Made by a program: the position numbers and the translations under genes. Positions 1 through 5,332 of a stretch of 7,937 nt of DNA are shown here, in pieces. The stretch covers positions 1 through 7,937 of the forward strand of contig JACQJE010000125.1 in NCBI GenBank assembly GCA_016205125.1, in the 5' to 3' direction. Each line of letters starts with the position of its first letter. Position 1 is the stretch's first letter. A model generated the notes under the pieces. It was given only the letters and a program-made list of their open reading frames with translations, did not search any database and was not told where the DNA came from. The stretch is from Deltaproteobacteria bacterium (GTDB lineage Bacteria > Bdellovibrionota > O2-12-FULL-43-9 > JACQJE01).

Positions 1-74
1 CTAGACTCGCGGTTCCGATCTCCACGGCCCGCAGAGGATTTTCACCTCCTAGATTGGCGCCATGCCTGGCGCAC
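1..74 (-). mobile_element. 5' end of a group II intron (class C-like), truncated by the window edge
   Basis: Read on the minus strand, the segment starts at base 74 with GTGCG, the conserved group II intron 5' end, and continues GTGCGCCAGGCATGGCGCC. This resembles, from memory, the start of bacterial class C introns such as the Oceanobacillus iheyensis one (GTGTGCCCGGCATGGG). Two domain I-like stems follow in order: GCGCCA (72-67) pairing with TGGCGC (62-57), then an AGGA...TCCT stem around GGTGAAAA. The intron start lies six bases past a GC-rich hairpin, and class C introns are known to insert just downstream of terminator hairpins. The reverse transcriptase/maturase, if present, and the 3' end would lie beyond base 1. 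It could instead be a fragment. A cobalamin riboswitch was considered because of GGTGAAAATCC, but the motifs usually found upstream of it are missing. Confidence 0.66.
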
Positions 75-80
75 CCCTAA

Positions 81-103
81 CCCTCCCCCATCGAGGGGGA
101 GGG
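81..103 (-). terminator. GC-rich hairpin downstream of hflX; possible terminator and intron target
   Basis: A perfect 9-bp inverted repeat, CCCTCCCCC (81-89) and GGGGGAGGG (95-103), encloses a 5-base loop. It begins 15 bases after the hflX stop codon in the direction of transcription. On the minus strand it is followed by TTAGGG rather than a run of T, so it is not a classic intrinsic terminator. The arms also resemble the C/G-rich hairpin repeats scattered through many environmental genomes. Its place between hflX and the intron 5' end suggests it ends the operon and marks the intron insertion site. Confidence 0.5.
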
Positions 104-118
104 GGGGGTCGCCTCAAG

Positions 119-1423
119 TTATTGAGAACTTACTTGTGCGCTGCCAAATTTCGCCTTCAACTTCGCAGCCAATTCCCTGGAAACAAGAACCCGGGCAATG
201 CACTGTTCCTCTATAAATTCCTGGTTCAAGACCTTCCCCTGGCTGTGGATTTCATGCATGACACGACGATAGACCTCTTCGCCGCCCGGAGAATGGAGAG
301 GAAGCGCAACAGTCACTTCTTCAAAGTGGTCCAACAGGAGTGTAAAAATCTCCTCTTTAAGTTCATCCAAGCCCCTCTTCATGAGGGCGGAGATGAGCAC
401 AGACGGAATCTCCCGCGGGTACTGGAGGAAGAGTTCGCGATAGTCTGGGCAGAGATCTGTCTTGTTATAAACATAGAGCGCGGGGATGTCCGAAGCCCCG
501 ATTTCTTCCAGCACTCCCTGAACCGACTCCATCTGCTTTACAAAACCGGGATGGTGAAGATCCACAACATGCAGGAGAAGCTGGGCTTCGTTAATCTCTT
601 CCAAGGTCGCCTTGAAAGCTTCCACAAGCGGGTGAGGAAGCTTTTGAATAAAACCAACTGTATCGGTCACTAATATCAGGAGTCCGTTGGGAAGACGGAG
701 CTTCCGGGTCGTCGGATCAAGCGTTGCAAAGAGCTTGTCTTCAGTAAAAACATCTGCACCGGTCAGGGCATTGAGAAGTGTCGATTTCCCGGCATTCGTA
801 TAACCGACTAATGCCACAACCGGCAGAGGAACCGCTCCTCTTTTTTTCCGATGAATCTCGCGGGAACTTCTGATCCCCTTGAGCTCGTGCTTGATCTTTG
901 TGAGGCGGGAGCGGATCCGGCGCCGGTCTACCTCGAGCTTCATCTCGCCCGGTCCCCTCGTCCCGATGCCGCCCCCAAGCCTCGAGAGCATCTCCCCTCT
1001 CCCTACCAGACGGGGGAGGAGGTAGGTGAGCTGGGCGAGCTCGACCTGCAAAACCCCTGCTCTCGACTGGGCGCGTTTGGCAAAGATATCGAGGATAATG
1101 CCTGAACGATCAATGACGCGCGTTCCTATCGCTTTTTCGAGATTTCTTGTCTGACCCGGACTGAGGTCCTCATCGCAAATGACGAGATCTGCACCACTCT
1201 CCTGAACAACGGCGGCGATCTCTTCTACTTTACCGGCACCAAAATAATATGCAGGATTGATCCGCACGCTCTTCTGAACAACACTTCCCGCCACCTCTGC
1301 TCCAGCCGTCACTGCTAATAGCTTGAGCTCTTCCATGGTATCGATGGAGGGGCGATCAGGCCGGCTTTGCGGCGCCATCCCGATCAAGAGCGCTTTTTCC
1401 TGCCGAATTTCTCTCTTTCTCAT
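119..1423 (-). CDS. hflX: GTPase HflX
   Basis: Ribosome-associated GTPase of the HflX family, which in other bacteria binds the 50S subunit and splits or rescues stalled ribosomes. Numbered from the upstream GTG at 1444 (441 residues), the N-terminal domain carries EKALLIG (16-22), the LAVTAGAEV and GAGK motifs (about 43-72), and the family segment QLTYLLPRL...GGGIGTRGPGE (138-167). The G domain has G1 GYTNAGKST (214-222), G3 DTVGFI (261-266), G4 NKTD (327-330) and G5 SAL (352-354). The length is normal. I chose the ATG at 1423 (434 residues). The GTG at 1444 is the alternative; neither has a strong ribosome binding site, and the conserved EKALLIG motif rules out the ATG at 1378. The gene overlaps the 3' end of the HD-GYP gene by 68 bases in another frame, so translational coupling is likely. 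It is the last gene of the sigma-factor operon. Confidence 0.97.
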   Translation of the reverse strand: MRKREIRQEKALLIGMAPQSRPDRPSIDTMEELKLLAVTAGAEVAGSVVQKSVRINPAYYFGAGKVEEIAAVVQESGADLVICDEDLSPGQTRNLEKAIGTRVIDRSGIILDIFAKRAQSRAGVLQVELAQLTYLLPRLVGRGEMLSRLGGGIGTRGPGEMKLEVDRRRIRSRLTKIKHELKGIRSSREIHRKKRGAVPLPVVALVGYTNAGKSTLLNALTGADVFTEDKLFATLDPTTRKLRLPNGLLILVTDTVGFIQKLPHPLVEAFKATLEEINEAQLLLHVVDLHHPGFVKQMESVQGVLEEIGASDIPALYVYNKTDLCPDYRELFLQYPREIPSVLISALMKRGLDELKEEIFTLLLDHFEEVTVALPLHSPGGEEVYRRVMHEIHSQGKVLNQEFIEEQCIARVLVSRELAAKLKAKFGSAQVSSQ

Positions 1424-1991
1424 CTTTCTTCGCTGCAGAGACACATTGTACCAGCCACTCTACCACGAGCGGATCAAACTGGGTACCCGCACAGCGGAGC
1501 AGTTCTCCCATGGCATCAGCGCGTGTGAGGGGAGAAGAATAGAGGCGCGGCAGAACCATGGCATCATAAGCATCCGCGACAGCCACGATTCTCGCGGCAA
1601 TCGGAATATTGAGCCCAGACAAGCCTCTGGGGTAACCCTTCCCATCGAAAAATTCATGGTGGCTTGCCACTGCTTCGGCGACAGTGCGCAGGAAGGGGAA
1701 AAAAGAGACCAGTTTTGCCCCCTTCTCTGCGTGGGTCCGCATGACCCTCCATTCGCTTTCGTCAAGAGGGGACGGCTTAAAAAGGATTTTTTCCGGAACA
1801 GCGATTTTTCCGATGTCGTGCAGCATCCCGGCAAGCCAGGCGCATTCCTGCTGTTCTGGAGAAAGCTTTGCCCTTTTCACCAATTTCCGGGACAGAGCGG
1901 CCACCCGCATCGAGTGACCATAGGTCTCCGGGTCGCGGTAGCGGAGCATCAGCATGAGTGCTGACACTCCTCGAAGCGCCGCGCCCGACAT
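1356..1991 (-). CDS. Stand-alone HD-GYP domain phosphodiesterase
   Basis: A 211-residue protein that is almost entirely an HD-GYP domain, the family that hydrolyses cyclic di-GMP (and in some members cGAMP) with a two- or three-metal centre. Visible metal and catalytic motifs in order are H26, HD 58-59 followed by IGKI and P66, H87, HHE 111-113 with DGKGYP 116-121, and AD-x-YDAM 139-145. The signature HHExxDGxGYP is complete. No receiver, PAS or membrane segment precedes the domain, so it should be cytosolic, with its input coming from a partner or from expression level. The last 25 residues are charged and alanine-rich and lie partly in the overlap with hflX. The start is 2 bases after the sigma-factor stop codon (TAATCATG) with only a weak Shine-Dalgarno, indicating translational coupling. 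In this operon a role in tuning c-di-GMP for motility is plausible but inferred. Confidence 0.93.
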   Translation of the reverse strand: MSGAALRGVSALMLMLRYRDPETYGHSMRVAALSRKLVKRAKLSPEQQECAWLAGMLHDIGKIAVPEKILFKPSPLDESEWRVMRTHAEKGAKLVSFFPFLRTVAEAVASHHEFFDGKGYPRGLSGLNIPIAARIVAVADAYDAMVLPRLYSSPLTRADAMGELLRCAGTQFDPLVVEWLVQCVSAAKKDEKERNSAGKSALDRDGAAKPA

Positions 1992-1993
1992 GA

Positions 1994-2899
1994 TTATTCT
2001 GCCGCCAGGAGTTCTTCGCCGGCGAGTTCATCGATCCGCCGCCGCACCGCATTAATCGCTTGTGTGTGGAGCTGGGAGACGCGGGATTCTGTCACTTCCA
2101 GAACACGGCCAATGTCTTTGAGGTTGATGTCTTCGTAGTAGTAGAGTGCTAAAACAAGCCGCTGATTTTCAGGAAGATCTTCGATCGCCTGGACAAGCAT
2201 TTTTTTGAGATCTTTATCATTCAATGAATGAAGCGGGCTGGGAAATTTATGACTTTCAAGGATATTGAGGATATTTTTGCTCTCCCCGTTATCAAAAGCA
2301 CCCCCCTCTTCAATGCTCATCATCGACGCGTTGCACGCCTGATTGGCCATTGCCCGATACTCTTCCAGCGTGATGTTGAGTTCGCCGGCAATCTCTTTTT
2401 CTCTCGCCTGACGCCCAAGTTCTTTTTCTAATTTCGTATTTGCGCGATTAATCTGTTTCGCCTTTTCCCGCACAGAACGCGGAAGCCAATCCTGCGCGCG
2501 CAATTCATCCAGCATCGCTCCCCGAATGCGAAATTCGGCATAGGTTTTGAATTTGTTGTCCCGGGAGGGATCGTATTTTGAAATCGCATCCATTAAGCCG
2601 ATGACACCCGCGCTGATCAGATCATCTATGTCAATATTTGGAGGGAGCTTCATCGCGATTTTCTGAGCAATGTAGCGAATGAGGGAAGAGTATTCGTTCA
2701 CAATTTGATCGACATGATTCATGTCGATCTTTTCCCGATTCTCCTCTTTCCTGGGAAGCGGCCTCTGCTGATTAAGCCTCCCCTGTGAAACCCGCCTCGG
2801 GGGAACAACATTTCGTTTGCGAACCTGGATCGAGATTCGCTTACTCCTGGTCTGAATAAGGACTCTCCTCGTCCTTACCTTTGCCGCTTTTTTGGCCAT
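1994..2899 (-). CDS. RNA polymerase sigma factor, WhiG/FliA (sigma-28) family, with basic N-terminal extension
   Basis: Alternative sigma factor of the FliA/WhiG type. From the chosen start (301 residues) the core begins near residue 60. Region 2 (about 67-140) contains DDLISAGVIGLMDAISKYDP and FKTYAEFRIRGAMLDELR. The linker/region 3 motif DWLPRSVREKAKQI follows. Region 4 (about 240-290) has LPENQRLVLALYYYEDINLKDI and the helix-turn-helix VTESRVSQLHTQAI. In motile bacteria such factors transcribe late flagellar genes. The core from the inner ATG at 2722 would be 242 residues, the usual family length, so about 59 extra residues, strongly basic, precede it. Start choice: the ATG at 2929 lies only about 5 bases from the start site predicted by the sigma-54 promoter and has no Shine-Dalgarno. 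The ATG at 2899 has GGGGGAG just upstream. The ATG at 2722 has none well placed. It is the first gene of the operon with the HD-GYP gene and hflX. Confidence 0.94.
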   Translation of the reverse strand: MAKKAAKVRTRRVLIQTRSKRISIQVRKRNVVPPRRVSQGRLNQQRPLPRKEENREKIDMNHVDQIVNEYSSLIRYIAQKIAMKLPPNIDIDDLISAGVIGLMDAISKYDPSRDNKFKTYAEFRIRGAMLDELRAQDWLPRSVREKAKQINRANTKLEKELGRQAREKEIAGELNITLEEYRAMANQACNASMMSIEEGGAFDNGESKNILNILESHKFPSPLHSLNDKDLKKMLVQAIEDLPENQRLVLALYYYEDINLKDIGRVLEVTESRVSQLHTQAINAVRRRIDELAGEELLAAE

Positions 2900-2902
2900 G
2901 AT

Positions 2903-2909
2903 CTCCCCC
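2903..2909 (-). promoter_or_regulatory. Ribosome binding site deciding the sigma-factor start
   Basis: GGGGGAG on the minus strand, three bases before the ATG at 2899. The spacing is short, but this is the only purine-rich Shine-Dalgarno near any of the three in-frame ATG candidates (2929, 2899, 2722). It also sits inside the roughly 35-base leader predicted by the upstream sigma-54 promoter. Confidence 0.45.
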
Positions 2910-2944
2910 GCACGAGACTTACACTCCATCCAAATAGATGTAAC

Positions 2945-2960
2945 TGCAAAGGTCGTGCCA
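2945..2960 (-). promoter_or_regulatory. Sigma-54 (RpoN) promoter of the sigma-factor/HD-GYP/hflX operon
   Basis: On the minus strand the sequence is TGGCACG-ACCT-TTGCA, matching the published RpoN consensus TGGCACG-N4-TTGCA at every defined position, including the invariant GG (-24) and GC (-12). The predicted transcription start is near base 2934, giving a leader of about 35 bases to the ATG at 2899. Sigma-54 promoters need an AAA+ activator, and one of the right class is encoded at 6135-7643. Placing a fliA-type gene under sigma-54 is known from Pseudomonas and Vibrio flagellar cascades. Confidence 0.88.
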
Positions 2961-2961
2961 C

Positions 2962-2992
2962 TTGTAACTTATTGAATTTGCTTAATTATAAT
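2962..2992 (+). promoter_or_regulatory. Candidate housekeeping promoter for the lipoprotein-mla operon
   Basis: A perfect TATAAT at 2987-2992 on the plus strand, with a partial -35 TTGTAA at 2962-2967. The spacer is 19 bases, longer than ideal, so the assignment is tentative. The predicted start near 2999 would give a leader of about 138 bases to the ATG at 3137. The -10 lies in the palindrome ATTATAAT, so it also reads as a -10 on the minus strand, but no good -35 is placed there. The -35 abuts the sigma-54 box of the divergent operon. Confidence 0.4.
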
Positions 2993-3003
2993 CTATGATC
3001 GGA

Positions 3004-3037
3004 GTCAAACCGACAGCAGTTTCGTCAAAAAACCGAC
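3004..3037. promoter_or_regulatory. Paired GTC...GAC elements, possible activator (UAS) sites
   Basis: Two similar elements, GTCAAACCGAC (3004-3014) and GTCAAAAAACCGAC (3024-3037), share the GTCAAA and CCGAC ends and start 20 bp apart, about two helical turns. Relative to the predicted sigma-54 transcription start (about 2934) they lie at roughly -70 to -103, a usual place for upstream activator sites. The GTC/GAC half-sites recall the GTCAAT...TTGAC palindrome reported for FleQ, but the match is loose. The elements also fall just downstream of the predicted mla operon start, where bound protein could hinder transcription. Confidence 0.35.
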
Positions 3038-3100
3038 TTTGCTAAATCAAAAATGGATTTAAATTTCGCAACTTAAACGTCGATAAGGAAGGTAGATAAC

Positions 3101-3124
3101 TTGGAGAATATCTTGGAGAATATC
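3101..3124 (+). repeat. Perfect 12-bp tandem duplication in the lipoprotein leader
   Basis: TTGGAGAATATC occurs twice in direct succession (3101-3112 and 3113-3124). Each copy carries a GGAG and a TTG. If translation began at the TTG at 3101 the repeat would encode a duplicated LENI-type segment, but the chosen start lies downstream at 3137. It looks like a recent slippage product in the 5' leader. Confidence 0.8.
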
Positions 3125-3136
3125 GAGGATCATCAG

Positions 3137-3649
3137 ATGAATCGGGTGAAAAAGATTTCGCAAGCCTTCATCCTCAGCTTGGTTCTGCTGACCGCATGCT
3201 CTCCATGGTCTCTTCTGTTTAAGAGAGAGAGTTACGGAGAACTCAAGAGCAGGACATACAGTGTGCAAAGAATAAATCAGGACTGGAACTCCCTGGACAA
3301 CTCAGATGCAGATCTCGCTTATTGGTCAAAAAAGACAGGGACCATCATCTCCATCAATTCCATCTGTCATCCCGACCGGGAAATGCCTCTCACTGTCATG
3401 AAAGAGTCGGTCTTAAGAACGCTGGAGAAGCCGAAAATCATCGAACAGAAGGACGGGATCCTGGCTAACCGCAAGGCAATTTTCACTACTGTGGAAGGGG
3501 GAGTCGACGGCGTACCCGTGAAGATCAAACATGTGGTCGTCAATAAAAATTTCTGTACGTACGATTTTATCATGTCGGCTAACCCACAGGAATATAACAG
3601 AGATCTCCAGACATTTAATACTTTTGTCGAGAGCTTTCACGCGGAGTAG
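3137..3649 (+). CDS. Predicted lipoprotein heading the mla-type operon
   Basis: A 170-residue protein with a classic lipoprotein signal: basic MNRVKK, a hydrophobic stretch FILSLVLL (about 11-18) and the lipobox LLTAC with lipidated C21. Ser22 follows, so there is no Asp+2 inner-membrane retention signal of the enterobacterial kind. The mature part is soluble and mixed in charge. Its spacing of predicted strands and a helical end, finishing FNTFVESFHAE, faintly recalls the PsbP/DcrB type of small periplasmic domain, but I do not recognise a family. The ATG at 3137 is preceded by GAGG (3125-3128) at 8 bases and gives a normal signal peptide. A TTG at 3101 with AAGGAAGG is an alternative that would add 12 residues before the signal. 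It ends 5 bases before the permease gene, so it probably works with the lipid transporter, perhaps in place of the missing MlaC or as an outer-membrane partner; this is inference. Confidence 0.85.
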   Translation: MNRVKKISQAFILSLVLLTACSPWSLLFKRESYGELKSRTYSVQRINQDWNSLDNSDADLAYWSKKTGTIISINSICHPDREMPLTVMKESVLRTLEKPKIIEQKDGILANRKAIFTTVEGGVDGVPVKIKHVVVNKNFCTYDFIMSANPQEYNRDLQTFNTFVESFHAE

Positions 3650-3654
3650 GCAGA

Positions 3655-4464
3655 ATGATGGAAATCATCGCTGAAGCGAAATCAAACCTGGAGAAAATAA
3701 TCGGATGGGTCGGCTCCCGTTCTCGTCTTTTTATGCTCTTTTTAGGAGGGACAGGACGCCTCATCGAAAGCACGATCCGCCAGATCCTGACTCCCCCCTT
3801 TTACATCTCTGCGCTGGTCCGTCAAATTCTGGAGATCGGTGTCCGCTCCTTTCCGCTGGTTGCAATAACCGCTCTCTCCACAGGGCTGGTCATGTCTCTG
3901 CAGTTTGGATACGGACTGAGGAAATTCGGAGGTGAACTCTACGTCCCTAAAGTCGTCGCACTCTCCCTGGTCAGGGAGCTGGGACCTGTCTTTACAAGCT
4001 TGATGGTTGCCGCGCGCGTTGGGGCGGGCATCGCCGCAGAAATCGGCTCAATGAAAGTCTCCGAGCAGATCGATGCCATCCGCGCCCTGGGAACAAGCCC
4101 CATTAAAAAACTGGTCATTCCGCGCGTTGTCGCGATGCTCATTTCTCTCCCCCTGATGACTGCTTTCGCGATCTTTATCGGACTCATCGGCGGAATGATC
4201 ATCTGCAATACGGAATTGAACCTGAGCGCTCACTTCTATTACACGAAAGTCATCGAAGCCCTCGCGATGAAAGATTATCTCGGCGGTCTTGCAAAAACAC
4301 TCTTTTTTGGACTCGCCATCGCCATCATCGGCTGTTACGAGGGACTCCGGACAGTCGGGGGAACCCAGGGCGTCGGTATATCGACCACGCGCTCCGTGGT
4401 TCTCTCTTCTATCACCATCGTGATCTCAGACTTCTTCCTTTCCAAACTGATTTTGGCGCTGTGA
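3655..4464 (+). CDS. mlaE: MlaE-family ABC transporter permease (lipid transport)
   Basis: Inner-membrane permease of the MlaE/YrbE family, the transmembrane core of MCE lipid transporters that move phospholipids between the inner and outer membranes. At 269 residues its length is typical. Membrane segments are visible near residues 63-82, 97-120, 156-184, 215-228 and 248-268. The family hallmark runs through RELGPVFTSLMVAARVGAG, AAEIGSMKVSEQIDAI and RALGTSP (107-149). A second conserved stretch, GLRTVGGTQGVGISTTRSVV, lies at 230-249. An amphipathic N-terminal helix precedes the first segment, as in E. coli MlaE. The ATG at 3655 is chosen because GGAG at 3643-3646 sits 8 bases upstream; a second ATG follows at once. 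It starts 5 bases after the lipoprotein stop and ends 7 bases before the ATPase gene, so the three genes are surely co-transcribed. Confidence 0.96.
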   Translation: MMEIIAEAKSNLEKIIGWVGSRSRLFMLFLGGTGRLIESTIRQILTPPFYISALVRQILEIGVRSFPLVAITALSTGLVMSLQFGYGLRKFGGELYVPKVVALSLVRELGPVFTSLMVAARVGAGIAAEIGSMKVSEQIDAIRALGTSPIKKLVIPRVVAMLISLPLMTAFAIFIGLIGGMIICNTELNLSAHFYYTKVIEALAMKDYLGGLAKTLFFGLAIAIIGCYEGLRTVGGTQGVGISTTRSVVLSSITIVISDFFLSKLILAL

Positions 4465-4471
4465 GGCAGGA

Positions 4472-5242
4472 ATGACAAAACGCAAACTCCCGGAAAAAAA
4501 AGATCACATCATCGAGATCATCGATCTTCACAAGTCATTTGAAGACAACTACGTTCTCCGCGGGGTCAATTTAAAAATCCGCCGCGGGGAGATCATGACG
4601 CTGATTGGGGGGAGCGGCACGGGCAAGACGGTCATTCTCCGCTCTATCATTGGCTTGATACGCCCTGATCAAGGTAAAGTCATCTTTAACGGAGGCGATA
4701 TTACTCATTATACCGAAGAGCAGTTTATCGAAGTGCGCAAAGAGATCGGGATGCTCTTTCAAGGGGGGGCACTCTTCGATTCCTTAAATGTCCTCGACAA
4801 TGTCTGCTATCCCCTGCGCGAACACACCCCCCTATCAGAAGATGAAATCCGAAAAAGGGGCATCACCATTTTGGAAGAAGTCGGCCTCAACGGAAAGGAA
4901 GGGCTCTTTCCTGCGGATCTCAGCGGAGGAATGAAGCGGCGAGTCGGTATTGCACGCTCTATTATCCTTGAACCTGAGATGATCCTCTTCGATGAACCGA
5001 CCACAGGACTTGATCCCTATAATACGCGCAACATCAGCGAGCTCATCGTAGAACTCAATAAAACAAGAGGGATTACCTCCCTCATCGTCACTCACGATAT
5101 GGAGACTGCACTCAAGATTACGGACAGACTGGCGATGCTCTATGAAGGGCGGATCGCCATGATCGGAACGCGCGAAGAGATCATGTCTTCGCAGGATACA
5201 TTGGTGAAAAGCTTTATCTCGGGAGAGGCATTGGCACATTAG
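4472..5242 (+). CDS. mlaF: MlaF-family ABC transporter ATP-binding protein
   Basis: Cytoplasmic ATPase that powers the MlaE-type permease. At 256 residues it shows Walker A GGSGTGKT (46-53), the Q-loop at Q97 within MLFQGGALFDSLNV (a sequence typical of MlaF rather than other ABC ATPases), the signature LSGGMKRRV (150-158), Walker B MILFDEP (170-176), the D-loop GLDP and the H-loop H208. All key residues are intact. LSGGM in place of LSGGQ is normal in this family. The start ATG at 4472 has GAGG overlapping the mlaE stop codon, five bases upstream, which points to translational coupling. The next gene of the set, mlaD, is unusually far away (90 bases) because of an intervening repeat element. 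Confidence 0.96.
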   Translation: MTKRKLPEKKDHIIEIIDLHKSFEDNYVLRGVNLKIRRGEIMTLIGGSGTGKTVILRSIIGLIRPDQGKVIFNGGDITHYTEEQFIEVRKEIGMLFQGGALFDSLNVLDNVCYPLREHTPLSEDEIRKRGITILEEVGLNGKEGLFPADLSGGMKRRVGIARSIILEPEMILFDEPTTGLDPYNTRNISELIVELNKTRGITSLIVTHDMETALKITDRLAMLYEGRIAMIGTREEIMSSQDTLVKSFISGEALAH

Positions 5243-5312
5243 AAGGATGGATGTCATCCTTTTGGAATGTCATCCTGAACAAGGTGTCATCCTGAGCACA
5301 GCGAAGGATCTC
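5243..5312. repeat. Intergenic repeat element (TGTCATCCT repeats) between mlaF and mlaD
   Basis: TGTCATCCT occurs three times at 5252, 5268 and 5285, with 16- and 17-base spacing. The last copy extends into TGTCATCCTGAGC...GCGAAGGATCT. This closely resembles, from memory, a hairpin repeat (TGTCATCCTGAGCGAAGCGAAGGATCT) scattered between genes in many environmental bacteria. It can fold in two ways: AAGGATG (5243-5249) with CATCCTT (5255-5261), followed by TTT, and ATCCT (5289-5293) with AGGAT (5305-5309). The first hairpin resembles a short terminator and might lower mlaD expression relative to mlaEF. Confidence 0.72.
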
Positions 5313-5332
5313 TATTAAAGAAGAGGTTAAAT

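Noticed and set aside
1..52. Cobalamin riboswitch on the minus strand
   Set aside because: GGTGAAAATCC resembles part of that riboswitch, but the upstream GGGAA-type segment is missing and the whole stretch fits a group II intron start better.
62..673. 203-codon plus-strand open frame
   Set aside because: It lies antisense to the conserved C-terminal half of hflX and begins inside the hairpin/intron region. No family resemblance was seen.
2985..3009. Sigma-70 promoter for the sigma-factor operon on the minus strand
   Set aside because: The palindromic ATTATAAT gives a -10, but the nearest TTGACT is only 12 bases away, too close. The sigma-54 promoter downstream is far stronger.
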